A stretch of 64,000 nucleotides of DNA from Asticcacaulis sp. (GTDB taxonomy: Bacteria; Pseudomonadota; Alphaproteobacteria; Caulobacterales; Caulobacteraceae), in assembly GCA_024707255.1 (NCBI GenBank), contig JANQAC010000002.1, forward strand, positions 1,606,001-1,670,000, read 5' to 3'. Shown here in pieces: positions 1 to 9,010 of the stretch. The stretch's first letter is position 1. The number at the start of each line of letters is the position of its first letter. The notes beneath the pieces were generated by a model. That model saw nothing but the letters and a program-made list of their open reading frames with translations. It did not search any database and had not been told where the DNA came from. The translations under genes and the position numbers were made by a program.

Positions 1-854
1 ATCCCGATACGGCGCATGAACGCATTGCCGATGCGCCCAACTATCCGGTCGGCGGTCCCTATGACAGCCTCGATCCGGATGTGATTGCCCGTCAGATGGC
101 GCAGATCAAGGCGGCCGGCATTACCGGACTGATCGTTTCCTGGTGGGGCCGGACCGACCGCACCAACGACCAGTTGCGACGGGTGCTCGATGCCGCCGGT
201 GTGCAGGGGCTGAAGGTCACTGCCTATGTCGAGCAGGTGTCCAGCGCTGAAGGCGTGGCCGAGGATACGCTTTATCTTTATCGCACCTATGGCCACCATC
301 CCGCCTGGCTGAAGCTCGATAACAAGCCGGTCATCATGTATTTCGACCGCCTGATGCAGAATATCGGCCTTGACGGCTGGCAGAAGGCGCGCACCCTGAT
401 CGAAAAGCAGGCGCCCAATGCCATCAGCTACATCGCTACCGCCAATACGCTGAAGGAAATCAAGGCCCGCAAAAGCGCTTTCGACGGTCTGCACATCTAT
501 TCGCAACAGTTCGAGGGCGCGGAAACCCGGTTTTTGCCGTCTTTGTGGCGCACAAAATACTACACGGACTGGGTCAGGGCCCAGAGCGGCGCCAAGGTCA
601 CCACCGCCACCATCCTGCCCGGCTTCGATGACCGCCTGCAACGGGACCGCAAGGGCAAGCGTCCGGTTATCAAACGTGAGAATGGCATGCCGTTCCGCGA
701 TTTGTGGAACGCCGCCATTGCCGCGAAGCCCGACTGGATCCTGATTGTCTCGTTCAACGAATGGCACGAGGCCAGCCAGATCGAGCCTTCCACCGCCTTC
801 GGAATGCGCGAGTTGGAGACCTGCCGGCAGATGAGCGCCAAATTCCTCAGGTAA
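1..854 (+). CDS. GH99-like glycoside hydrolase (5' partial)
   Basis: The reading frame is open from base 3 to the TAA at 852-854, so the N-terminus lies upstream of the window. The visible part has a YDSLDP block followed by GLIVSWWG, and near the C-terminus the block SFNEWHEASQIEPS. These are hallmarks of the GH99 (endo-alpha-mannosidase/mannanase) and GH71-like TIM-barrel group. The E-W-H-E spacing matches the paired catalytic glutamates known in GH99. Expected role: cleavage of an alpha-linked glycan. The gene precedes a sugar symporter and a GH94-type phosphorylase on the same strand, which supports a glycan-utilisation role. The substrate cannot be read from sequence, and any signal peptide would be outside the window. 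Confidence 0.8.
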   Translation, partial: PDTAHERIADAPNYPVGGPYDSLDPDVIARQMAQIKAAGITGLIVSWWGRTDRTNDQLRRVLDAAGVQGLKVTAYVEQVSSAEGVAEDTLYLYRTYGHHPAWLKLDNKPVIMYFDRLMQNIGLDGWQKARTLIEKQAPNAISYIATANTLKEIKARKSAFDGLHIYSQQFEGAETRFLPSLWRTKYYTDWVRAQSGAKVTTATILPGFDDRLQRDRKGKRPVIKRENGMPFRDLWNAAIAAKPDWILIVSFNEWHEASQIEPSTAFGMRELETCRQMSAKFLR

Positions 855-999
855 TTTCCAAATCGCCAGATTTGGCCAGGGCAAAGTGCCCGCCGGCGCC
901 GTTGCGCCGAGCCTCGCGGCGTCTGAGCGCATTAAAAAACATGACAAGGCTGTCACCTGTGCTAAACAAAACCCAACAAAATTATAACAGTTGGGAACG

Positions 1000-2362
1000 A
1001 TGACACAGGATGCGAAGACCGCCGCCGCGCCGGGCTGGCTGGAAAAGATCAGCTATGGCTCAGGCGATTTCGGCTTCAATCTCTACTGGACAACCATCAG
1101 CGCCTTTCTGCTGATCTTCTATACCGACAGCTTCGGCCTCAATGCCGCCGCCGCCGGCACCATGCTGCTCACCACCAAGCTGGTCGATGCCTTCGCCGAT
1201 CCGATCATGGGGGCCGTGGCCGACCGGACTCGCACCAAATGGGGTCGTTTCCGCCCCTGGCTTTTGTGGGCCGCCGTACCGCTGGCCGCTTCCGGCGTCC
1301 TGACCTTCACCACGCCCGATCTCGATTCCACAGCCAAGCTGGTCTACGCCTATGCCACATTCGCCCTGATGATGGTCATCTATTCGGTCATCAACATCCC
1401 TTACGGCGCGCTTTCCGGCGTTCTGACCAGCGAACCCCAGGCGCGCACCCAGCTCAACAGTTTCCGCTTTGTCGGCGGCTTCCTGGGCGGCACATTCGTC
1501 ACCTATATGACCCCCAAGTTGGTCAAATATCTCGGTGGTGCAAATGAGGTGCTGGGTTGGCAACTGACCATGACGATCTACGGCATAATTGCCTGTGTCC
1601 TGTTCTTCACCCTGTTCCTGACAGCGCGCGAACGTGTCGAGCCGGTTATCGAGCAAAAGGTCAGCCCGTGGAAGGATATCGGCGATCTGCTGCAAAACCG
1701 CCCCTGGCTAATCATGTTCGTGCTGGCCCTGGTGGTCATGGTGACGATCAGCACGCGCATGGGCGCCAGCGCCTATTACATCAAATACTATGTCGGTCGC
1801 CCCGATCAGACGGGCCTGTTCCTGACCGTATATGGCGGCGCCCTGGCCGCCGGCTCGCTGATCACCCCCCCTGCTCACCCGCCTGATCGACAAGCGCCGG
1901 CTGCTGATCATTCTGATGGTGCTGGTGGGCGTCCTGTCCTCAGTTTTCGTATTCATCCCCAAAGACCAGATCGGCCTGATGTATGCTCTGCAAATTGCCA
2001 TCGGCCTGTGCCTGGGGCCGAAATCGCCCCTAACCTTTTCGATGTATGCCGATTGCGCCGACTATAATGAATACAAGACCGGCCGCCGCGCCACCGCCAT
2101 GACCTTCGCCGCCGCCACCTTCTCGCAGAAGCTGGGCGGCGCCCTGGCCTCATTTGTCATCGCCAGCGTCCTGGCCAGCCTGGGCTATGTCGCCAACCAG
2201 GCGCAGACCGGCGCCTCCCAGACCGGCATTGTCCTGCTGATCAGCGTAGTGCCCGGCGCCCTGGCCCTGCTGGCTGCCATCATCATGTGCTTCTATAACC
2301 TGACCGATAAACGCCTGGCCGAGATCCAGGCCGCTCTTGCCGAACGGAAAGCCCAATCGTGA
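1000..2362 (+). CDS. GPH-family sugar:cation symporter (MFS), frameshifted
   Basis: A glycoside-pentoside-hexuronide family transporter with about 12 membrane helices. The N-terminal part has the typical SYGSGDFGFNLYW and DAFADPIMGAVADRT blocks, and the second half has a YADCADYNEYKTGRRATAM block. The frame breaks at the C run 1865-1871, where seven Cs are present and six would restore ITPLLTRLIDKRRLL, continuous with the downstream frame to the TGA at 2360-2362. It is therefore one gene of about 453 residues with a single-base insertion, probably a sequencing error. The start is ATG 1000, preceded by GGGAACG; an in-frame TTG at 991 is less likely. The stop overlaps the next gene by four bases, indicating translational coupling. 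Confidence 0.8.
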
Positions 2363-4695
2363 GCCTAATAGACTTCTCCGCCGAACATTGCATTCTAACC
2401 AGCCCTACCGCCCTGCCGCTCGCCGCCGGCTTCCTGTGGAACCCGCACATGATGATCCACATGACGGCGCGCGGCTATGCCACAGCGCAGTTCATGCAGC
2501 CGGAGCCATCGAAATACGCCCGCGCGCAGATCATGGAGGCGAAGCACTTCATGCTGCCGGAACAGGGCACCTATGCCCATCATCCCGGCCGCTTTTTTTA
2601 CGTCAAGGACCGCGAAACCGGCAGCCTGTTTTCTGCGCCCTATGAGCCGGTGCGCGCCCCGGTCGAGGCATTCGCCTTCGAGGTGACACCAACCGATATC
2701 CGCTGGACGGTCGATCGCCCCGGTCTGCGCGTGGAGATCACCCTCACCCTGCCGGTCGATGACGCCTGCGAGCTTTGGGAAGTGCGCCTGACCAACAGCG
2801 GCAAGCGTGACCGCAAGATCAGCTTCTACCCCGCCTTCCCGCTTGGCCTAATGAGCTGGATGAATCAGTCGGCGACCTATGATCCGGCGCTTGGCGGCAT
2901 AATCGCCGACTGCGTAACGCCTTACCAGAAGATTGAAGATTACTTCAAAAACAAAGCACTAAAGGATAAGGTTATCCTGCTGAGTGAACGGGCGCCCCTG
3001 GCCTTCGAGACCCGCCAGGCGCGCTTTGAAGGCGAAGGCGGACTACATAAACCCGATGCCGTCACGGCCGCGCAGATGGCGGATGGCGTGGCGCTGTATG
3101 AAAATCCGATCGCGGCGATGCAGTTCGACCACGATCTGGCGAAAGACGAAAGCGTCAGCCACCGCTTTCTGTTCGCTCCGGCTTTCGATGAGGCCGAAAT
3201 CGCCCGCCTGAAGTCGCTCTATCTCTCCGAAACCGGATTTGCGAAGGCCCGCGACGCCTATGCCGCCTATATGTCGGCCGGCGCGAAGGCGATCAATATT
3301 GATACGCCCGATCCGCATCTGGATGCCTTCGTCAACACCTGGCTGCCGCGCCAGGTCTATTATCATGGCGACACCAACCGGCTGAGTACCGATCCGCAGA
3401 CACGCAACTTCCTGCAGGACGCCATCGGCAGCGTGTACGTCAAGCCCGAAACCGCCCGGAAAACCCTGCTCAAGGCGCTTTCACAACAGCACGCCAATGG
3501 CTCCATGCCCGATGGCATCCGCATGTATGACGGCGCCGAACTGAAATACATCAATACGGTGCCGCATACCGACCACAGCGTCTGGCTGGCCCTGCTGATG
3601 GAAGCCTATCTCGACGAGACCGACGACTACGCCGTGCTCGACGAATTGGTGACCGATAAGGAAACCGGCGAGGCCCGCACGGTACGCGACCGGATTTCCG
3701 CCGCCAATCAATGGTTGATCCAGGCGGTCGATCATCGCGGCCTCAACTTCATCGATCAGGGTGACTGGAACGACCCGATGAACATGGTCGGCTGGAAAGG
3801 CAAAGGGGTTTCCGGTTGGCTGTCCTTGGCCACGGCGCATTCGCTTCGCCTGTGGTCGCAGATCCTGGCGCGCGATAGCCGGGATGGCAGCGCCTTTGCC
3901 TGGGCCGCGAAGGCTTTCAATGAGGCCATGAATACGCACCTGTGGGATGGCGACTGGTACGGGCGCGGCATTACCGATGACGATGTGAAATTCGGCATCA
4001 AGGCCGATGTCGAGGGCCGCATCTATCTCAATCCGCAGAGCTTCGCCCTGATGAGCGGCGCGGCTGATGCCGGCAAGCAGCAGCGCATGGTGACCGCCAT
4101 CGCCGACCAGATGGAGACGCCCTATGGCGTCGAAATGATCGCGCCGGCCTATACGCACATGCGCGAGGATGTCGGGCGACTGACGCAGAAATTCCCCGGC
4201 GTGGCCGAAAACGGCTCGGTCTATAACCACGCCGCCATCTTCTATATCTATTCATTGTATCAGGTGAATGAACCGGCAAAAGCCTTTGAACTGTTACGTA
4301 AAATGCTGACCGGTCCGAACGATGAAGATTACCTGCGACGCGGGCAGTTGCCTGTTTTCGTGCCCAACTATTACCGCGGCGCGCACCGCCAGCATCCGGA
4401 AGCCTCCGGCCGCTCATCGCACCTGTTCAATACCGGCACAGCATCGTGGCTTTATCGCAGCGTCATCGAAGGTCTGTTCGGTCTGAAAGGCAGCCGCGAG
4501 GGCCTGTGTATCCGGCCGCAACTGCCGGAGACCTGGCCATCGGCGCGCGTAACCCGGCACTTCCGGGGCGCGACATTCGAGATCAGGATCACACGCGGCA
4601 CGCCCGGCCTAACGGTGGATGGACAGGCCATCCCCGGCGACACCCTTACCGATATCGTCGCCGGGAAAACCTATCATGTACAGGTCAGCGTTTAG
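2359..4695 (+). CDS. GH94-type glycoside phosphorylase
   Basis: A 778-residue protein with the architecture of GH94 (cellobiose/chitobiose phosphorylase class): an N-terminal beta-sandwich of about 270 residues, a linker helix and an (alpha/alpha)6 barrel. The barrel carries GDWNDPMNM at about residues 468-476, the motif holding the general-acid Asp of GH94, and near the C-terminus a GRSSHLFNTGTASWLYR block. Expected reaction: phosphorolysis of a beta-linked oligosaccharide to a sugar 1-phosphate. No signal peptide is visible, so it should act in the cytoplasm on sugar imported by the preceding symporter. It starts at GTG 2359, inside the stop of the transporter gene. The exact disaccharide is unknown. 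Its stop interlocks with that of the convergent lactonase gene. Confidence 0.8.
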   Translation: MSLIDFSAEHCILTSPTALPLAAGFLWNPHMMIHMTARGYATAQFMQPEPSKYARAQIMEAKHFMLPEQGTYAHHPGRFFYVKDRETGSLFSAPYEPVRAPVEAFAFEVTPTDIRWTVDRPGLRVEITLTLPVDDACELWEVRLTNSGKRDRKISFYPAFPLGLMSWMNQSATYDPALGGIIADCVTPYQKIEDYFKNKALKDKVILLSERAPLAFETRQARFEGEGGLHKPDAVTAAQMADGVALYENPIAAMQFDHDLAKDESVSHRFLFAPAFDEAEIARLKSLYLSETGFAKARDAYAAYMSAGAKAINIDTPDPHLDAFVNTWLPRQVYYHGDTNRLSTDPQTRNFLQDAIGSVYVKPETARKTLLKALSQQHANGSMPDGIRMYDGAELKYINTVPHTDHSVWLALLMEAYLDETDDYAVLDELVTDKETGEARTVRDRISAANQWLIQAVDHRGLNFIDQGDWNDPMNMVGWKGKGVSGWLSLATAHSLRLWSQILARDSRDGSAFAWAAKAFNEAMNTHLWDGDWYGRGITDDDVKFGIKADVEGRIYLNPQSFALMSGAADAGKQQRMVTAIADQMETPYGVEMIAPAYTHMREDVGRLTQKFPGVAENGSVYNHAAIFYIYSLYQVNEPAKAFELLRKMLTGPNDEDYLRRGQLPVFVPNYYRGAHRQHPEASGRSSHLFNTGTASWLYRSVIEGLFGLKGSREGLCIRPQLPETWPSARVTRHFRGATFEIRITRGTPGLTVDGQAIPGDTLTDIVAGKTYHVQVSV

Positions 4696-5804
4696 GCCAC
4701 CGCGCCGATAAAGACCGGGATCGATACGTCGATCTTCTGGTTTTTCGGCGTCAGAGTGCCATCGTCATTGACCGCGAACACGACAAGATCATTGCTCTTC
4801 TGGTGCGCCACCACCAGACGCTCTTGTGCTTCGTAAAGCGCAAAGAACCGCGGCCAGTTGCCGAGCGTCGGTGATATCTGGCGCAGGGTCAGGCGTCCGT
4901 CTGCGGCCACATCGAAAACAGCGATGCTGTTATGGCCGCGATTGGAGACATAAAGCCGGTCAGCGGCGGCATTCAGTGTGATATGGGCACAAAAACTCTC
5001 GCCCGTGAAACTCTCCGGCAGCGGGCGGATGGTCTGGATGGCTTCAAACCGGCCGTTCGCCGCCTTTTTCAGAGCAATAACCACGCTGCTCAGCTCCGTC
5101 ACCAGAAAGGCGTGGACACCATCCGGATGGAAAGCCAGATGGCGCGGCCCGGCACCGCCCGGCGCATGGAATGCCTCGAACGCCTCCCCGACCTTGCCGC
5201 TGGCCGCGTCAAACCTGTAGCCGAGGATCTGGTCAGTGCCGAGATCGACGCTGTAAATGTGGTCGCCATGGAACTGAACCCAGTGGGCGTGCGGCCCTTC
5301 CTGACGGTCCTTGTTCGGGCCAGTGCCGGTGTTCTGGCGATTGACGGGCGGCTGTTCCAAAACGCCTCCCGCACCGATTTTGAAAACGACAATATTGCCT
5401 GAAGAGTAATTAGCCACGGCCAGATACCTGCCCGTCGGATCGACCGCCGCATAACAGGGGGCGGCGCCCTGGCTGGAGACCTCATAGCTTTGCATCCATG
5501 ATTGATCATAGACACCGATGCGGCCGTCATCCTTTTCATTCAGCAAGTAATAGTGTTTCGAGGCCGGGCTGTAAGCCCCGAACGAGACATTTTCGATAGC
5601 CGGAATGGCGCTTCCCAATGTCCAGCTATCGGTCGCGGCTTTATAAGTCAGCGGATAGATGCCTTTCGCGCTATCTGAGCTATAGGTGCCGACAAACAGG
5701 TTCAAATCCGCCTCCTCTGCATGGGCCAGGGCCGGCATGAACAGGGTCGCCGTCGTACCGCCCAGGAACATCCTGCGATCAGGTGTAAAGGATGTGCGGG
5801 TCAT
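4692..5804 (-). CDS. Secreted lactonase-family beta-propeller protein
   Basis: A 370-residue protein of the 6-phosphogluconolactonase-like lactonase family (seven-bladed propeller). Recognisable blocks are NLFVGTYSSDSAKGIYP, GPHAHWVQFHGD, GPRHLAFHPDG and YVSNRGHNSIAVF. The N-terminus has a basic DRRMFLGG stretch followed by a hydrophobic segment ending in ALAHAEEA, which looks like a Tat or Sec signal peptide, so it should be periplasmic and act on a free sugar lactone rather than in the pentose phosphate pathway. AGGAGG lies just upstream of the ATG and fixes the start. It sits between two GPH symporters, is divergent from the second, and overlaps the GH94 gene tail-to-tail by four bases. 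Confidence 0.8.
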   Translation of the reverse strand: MTRTSFTPDRRMFLGGTTATLFMPALAHAEEADLNLFVGTYSSDSAKGIYPLTYKAATDSWTLGSAIPAIENVSFGAYSPASKHYYLLNEKDDGRIGVYDQSWMQSYEVSSQGAAPCYAAVDPTGRYLAVANYSSGNIVVFKIGAGGVLEQPPVNRQNTGTGPNKDRQEGPHAHWVQFHGDHIYSVDLGTDQILGYRFDAASGKVGEAFEAFHAPGGAGPRHLAFHPDGVHAFLVTELSSVVIALKKAANGRFEAIQTIRPLPESFTGESFCAHITLNAAADRLYVSNRGHNSIAVFDVAADGRLTLRQISPTLGNWPRFFALYEAQERLVVAHQKSNDLVVFAVNDDGTLTPKNQKIDVSIPVFIGAVA

Positions 5805-5864
5805 GTCGTCCTCCTGAATTATGTATATGCACCCTAGTCGAGACTCTCCGCTTTACGCCAGCCC

Positions 5865-5900
5865 TTTTCGCGCCCGCACAACTCGCCTGATGCGCGAAAA
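5865..5900. promoter_or_regulatory. Inverted repeat in divergent promoter region
   Basis: TTTTCGCGC at 5865-5873 is matched exactly by GCGCGAAAA at 5892-5900, with 18 bases between. It lies in the 177-base gap between the divergent lactonase and GPH transporter genes. A two-fold symmetric operator for a sugar regulator or an RNA hairpin are both possible. No regulator gene is adjacent. Confidence 0.35.
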
Positions 5901-5981
5901 CACATTCCCGTCTTTCCACTTCATTAAGGGATAGGCGTAACAATGACCGGCATTAAGTACGCCCCTGGGCCCTGAGTATCC

Positions 5982-7373
5982 ATGCCACCCATTTCCAGCG
6001 ACAAGGCGGCCCTGCACGCCTACGAACCGATACGGATCAGAGAGATCGCCAGCTACAGCCTGGGCGATGCCGGTTTCAACCTGTACTGGGCACCGATGTC
6101 CGCTTTCCTGATGATCTATCTCAGCGATGTGGTGGGCCTGACCCTTGTCAGCATTTCCACTCTTCTGATCGCCATGCGCCTGGTCAGCGCCTTTGCTGAT
6201 CCGGTATTCGGCGCCATCGCCGATCGCACCCGAACGACCTATGGCCGCTATCGCCCCTGGTTCCTGTGGCTCTGTCTGCCCCTGGCAGCTTCCGCCATCA
6301 TGTTCTTTTCCATCACCAATGCGCCCGCGGAAGCGCGCCTGATTGGCGCCTATGTCGGCCTGATCCTGATGAACCTGATCTATACGGCGGCCAATACCGC
6401 CTATAACGCCCTGTCCGGCGTGATCACGCCCGATTCCGCCCAGCGCGAACTGATCATGAGTTCGCGCTTCGGTGCGGCCTTCCTCAGCGCTGTCTTCATT
6501 ACCTGGATCACGCCAAGGTTCATCGATTGGGCCGGCCGCGGCAATGCGGCACTCGGTTGGCAATTCGTCATGACCATCTATGGCGTCATTGCCGTCGCCA
6601 TCCTGGTCAACCTGTTCCTGCAAACGCACGAACGCTTTGCCTCCAACGCGCCTCCCAATGCCAACCCGCTGCTTGATGCCGCCGAACTGTTCAGGAACCG
6701 TCCGTGGGTAATCCTGTTCGGCCTGGCCGGCGTGGTGATGGCCGCTTCCATGCTGCGCACGTCGATATCGCCCTATTTCATGAAAACCTATGCCGGCCGT
6801 CCCGACCTGGTCGTCAGCTTCCTGATGACCTTTACCCTGGGTCTGGCTGCGGGTTCCGTCGGCGTGGCCTTCGTGACCCGCCTGATATCACGCCAGGCAT
6901 CGATCGCCCTTATGCTGGGTCTTATTGCCCTGTCGGGGCTGGGCCTCTATCTCTGCGGACCGCACCAGATTCTCCTGATGTTTGCCCTGCAGGCGGTCAG
7001 CGGCGCCGCCTTTGGCTTCATCGGCACCCTGACCTTCGCCATGTATGCCGATACGGCTGATTTCAATGCCTGGAAAACCGGGCACCGCGCCACGGCCATG
7101 ACCTATTCGATGATCATGTTCTCGAAAAAGGTCGGGGCGGCGGGCGCCGCCGCCTTTATCGGCTGGGCACTGGCGGGCTATGCCGCCAACCTGCCAGTCT
7201 CGCCACTTATACTGGACAATATTCGCCTGCTCATGGGGCTGGCCCCCGCCATTCTGGCCCTGGTCGGCATCGGCATTATCGCCCTGTATGACCTGACGCC
7301 GGAAAAGGTCGTCAAGCTTCAGGCGCAATTGCTGGGCGGCCTTGGCCGGTCAGAATCTAGCCAGCTTCCTTGA
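5982..7373 (+). CDS. GPH-family sugar:cation symporter (MFS)
   Basis: An intact 463-residue paralogue of the transporter at 1000-2362. It has the same landmarks: SLGDAGFNLYW, SAFADPVFGAIADRTRTTYGRYRPW, YNALSGVITPD and YADTADFNAWKTGHRATAM. About twelve hydrophobic helices are expected in the inner membrane. It probably imports a glycoside or oligosaccharide with a cation. It is transcribed divergently from the lactonase gene. ATG 5982 is taken as the start; only a weak GAG-containing ribosome site precedes it. The 3' end overlaps the convergent tacA-like gene by 17 bases. The intact copy helps to place the frameshift in its paralogue. Confidence 0.85.
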   Translation: MPPISSDKAALHAYEPIRIREIASYSLGDAGFNLYWAPMSAFLMIYLSDVVGLTLVSISTLLIAMRLVSAFADPVFGAIADRTRTTYGRYRPWFLWLCLPLAASAIMFFSITNAPAEARLIGAYVGLILMNLIYTAANTAYNALSGVITPDSAQRELIMSSRFGAAFLSAVFITWITPRFIDWAGRGNAALGWQFVMTIYGVIAVAILVNLFLQTHERFASNAPPNANPLLDAAELFRNRPWVILFGLAGVVMAASMLRTSISPYFMKTYAGRPDLVVSFLMTFTLGLAAGSVGVAFVTRLISRQASIALMLGLIALSGLGLYLCGPHQILLMFALQAVSGAAFGFIGTLTFAMYADTADFNAWKTGHRATAMTYSMIMFSKKVGAAGAAAFIGWALAGYAANLPVSPLILDNIRLLMGLAPAILALVGIGIIALYDLTPEKVVKLQAQLLGGLGRSESSQLP

Positions 7374-8808
7374 CCAGGCCTTCGAGCCCGCAGTCACGCA
7401 CCTTGCGGTAAAGCGTCGAACGGCCGATGCCCAGACGACGCGCCACTTCCGACATATGGCCGGCATAGACGCCGATGGCGTGCTCGATCAGGTCGCGTTC
7501 GATATCTTCCAGCTTGCGCAGGTGACCGGCCTCATCAAGGATGCGTACCGGCGCATCATGCAGCGCGTCCTGGTCATCGGGCATATGTACGACCGTGGAG
7601 AGCGTCATTGGCTCCATGACGGGCATGGGCGCCACCTGGCCGCTGATCGCCGGGAAGTCGAAGGCCTGCAGATGCGGACTGTCAGCCAGGACAATGGCGC
7701 GATAGACGGTATTTTCAAGCTGGCGGACATTGCCCGGCCAGTCATAGGCGCACAAAAGCTGCATGGCCTCAGCGGATACGCCGCTGATGCGCTTGCCTTC
7801 TTCCACGTTAAAGCGGCGGATGAAGTGATCGATCAGTGCCGGAATATCGTCACGACGTTCACGTAAAGAGGGCGCTTCGATCGGGAAGACATTGAGACGA
7901 TAGAACAAATCCTCGCGGAAGGCACCTGCCTTGACCTGGTCGGCCAGGTTGCGGTTGGTCGCCGAAATGATGCGGACATCGACCTTGACCGGCCGCTTGG
8001 AGCCGACCGGATCGATCTCGCCTTCCTGCAGGGCACGCAGCAGCTTGACCTGCATGTCGAGTGGCAATTCGCCGACCTCATCGAGGAACAGGGTGCCGCC
8101 ATTGGCTTCCTGGAACTTGCCGAGATGCTTGTCCGAAGCGCCCGTGAAAGAACCCTTTTCGTGGCCGAACAGGATGGATTCAACCAGGTTTTCCGGCAAG
8201 GCGCCGCAGTTAACCGCCACGAACGGCTTGCCGGCACGCTCACTTGAGCCCTGGATGGCGCGGGCGATCAGTTCCTTGCCGACGCCGCTTTCACCAAGGA
8301 TCAGCACGGGAATGGACGATTTAGCGGCGCGTTCGCCCAGGCGACGCACCAGCGCCATCGGACCGGACGTGCCGATCAGGTCATCAAAGGAAATACGGTT
8401 GGCCGTATGCTTTTTCAGGCGCGCCACCTCGGCGACCATATCGCCCATTTGCAGCGCATTGCGCACGCTGACCAGAATGCGTTCGGGAGAGGCCGGTTTG
8501 ATGAAAAAGTCCTGGGCCCCGGCCTGCATGGCCTTGACCACGGTATCGATGCCGCCGGAAGCGGTCAGCACAACCACCGGCGTGCGGATGCCGGCGGCGC
8601 GGATTTCCTTGAGGGTATCGATGCCGGACTGGCCGGGCATGACCAGATCGAGAATAACCGCGTCGATACCGGAATTCTGCGACAGGCGCTCATAGGCTTG
8701 CGCGCCGTTTTCCGCATGAAGCACCGAGAATCCTTCGCGCTCCAGGACCGCCTGTATCAGGCGGCGCTGCGTCGGATCATCGTCACAGATCAGGATCGTT
8801 TTCGCCAT
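7357..8808 (-). CDS. tacA: TacA-like sigma-54-dependent response regulator
   Basis: An NtrC-class activator. Residues 1-120 are a receiver domain with DDD at 9-11 and Asp54 in VILDLVMPG, about 145-380 are an AAA+ domain with Walker A GESGVGKE and Walker [13 protein letters not shown], and the C-terminal 45 residues form a Fis-type helix-turn-helix. Starting at ATG 8808 (483 residues, GGTGGA upstream) puts the phospho-acceptor at Asp54, the position known for Caulobacter TacA, the stalk regulator at the end of the ShkA-ShpA phosphorelay. An in-frame ATG at 8823 would add five residues. The sigma-54 contact loop reads GSFTGA rather than GAFTGA. The family call is certain; the TacA name rests on this numbering and the lineage. 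Confidence 0.8.
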   Translation of the reverse strand: MAKTILICDDDPTQRRLIQAVLEREGFSVLHAENGAQAYERLSQNSGIDAVILDLVMPGQSGIDTLKEIRAAGIRTPVVVLTASGGIDTVVKAMQAGAQDFFIKPASPERILVSVRNALQMGDMVAEVARLKKHTANRISFDDLIGTSGPMALVRRLGERAAKSSIPVLILGESGVGKELIARAIQGSSERAGKPFVAVNCGALPENLVESILFGHEKGSFTGASDKHLGKFQEANGGTLFLDEVGELPLDMQVKLLRALQEGEIDPVGSKRPVKVDVRIISATNRNLADQVKAGAFREDLFYRLNVFPIEAPSLRERRDDIPALIDHFIRRFNVEEGKRISGVSAEAMQLLCAYDWPGNVRQLENTVYRAIVLADSPHLQAFDFPAISGQVAPMPVMEPMTLSTVVHMPDDQDALHDAPVRILDEAGHLRKLEDIERDLIEHAIGVYAGHMSEVARRLGIGRSTLYRKVRDCGLEGLVKEAG

Positions 8809-9010
8809 ATCAATATCCACCATCGTTCTGATTGGGCTGTGCCGGCATTTCCGGACACGGCTTATTTTGGGACAAACCTACCCCTCCCAGGTGAAAATCA
8901 GGTGTAGACCTATAGTTAATGTCCCGTTTTCGCACCGCCCTGTTCTCTTCCCTGCATGGCGCTTCTTAGAAATTGCGCGAGCCCCCTCGATTTTTCCTGG
9001 CTTTATCGCT

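Noticed and set aside
1865..1871. Programmed ribosomal frameshifting in the GPH transporter
   Set aside because: No slippery heptamer with a downstream structure was evident, and seven other genes in the window show the same single-base homopolymer problem, so an error is the simpler explanation.
8867..9010. N-terminal extension of the M3 peptidase by 48 residues
   Set aside because: The added residues are not family-like and lie in the promoter region shared with the tacA-like gene; ATG 9011 fits the family length.
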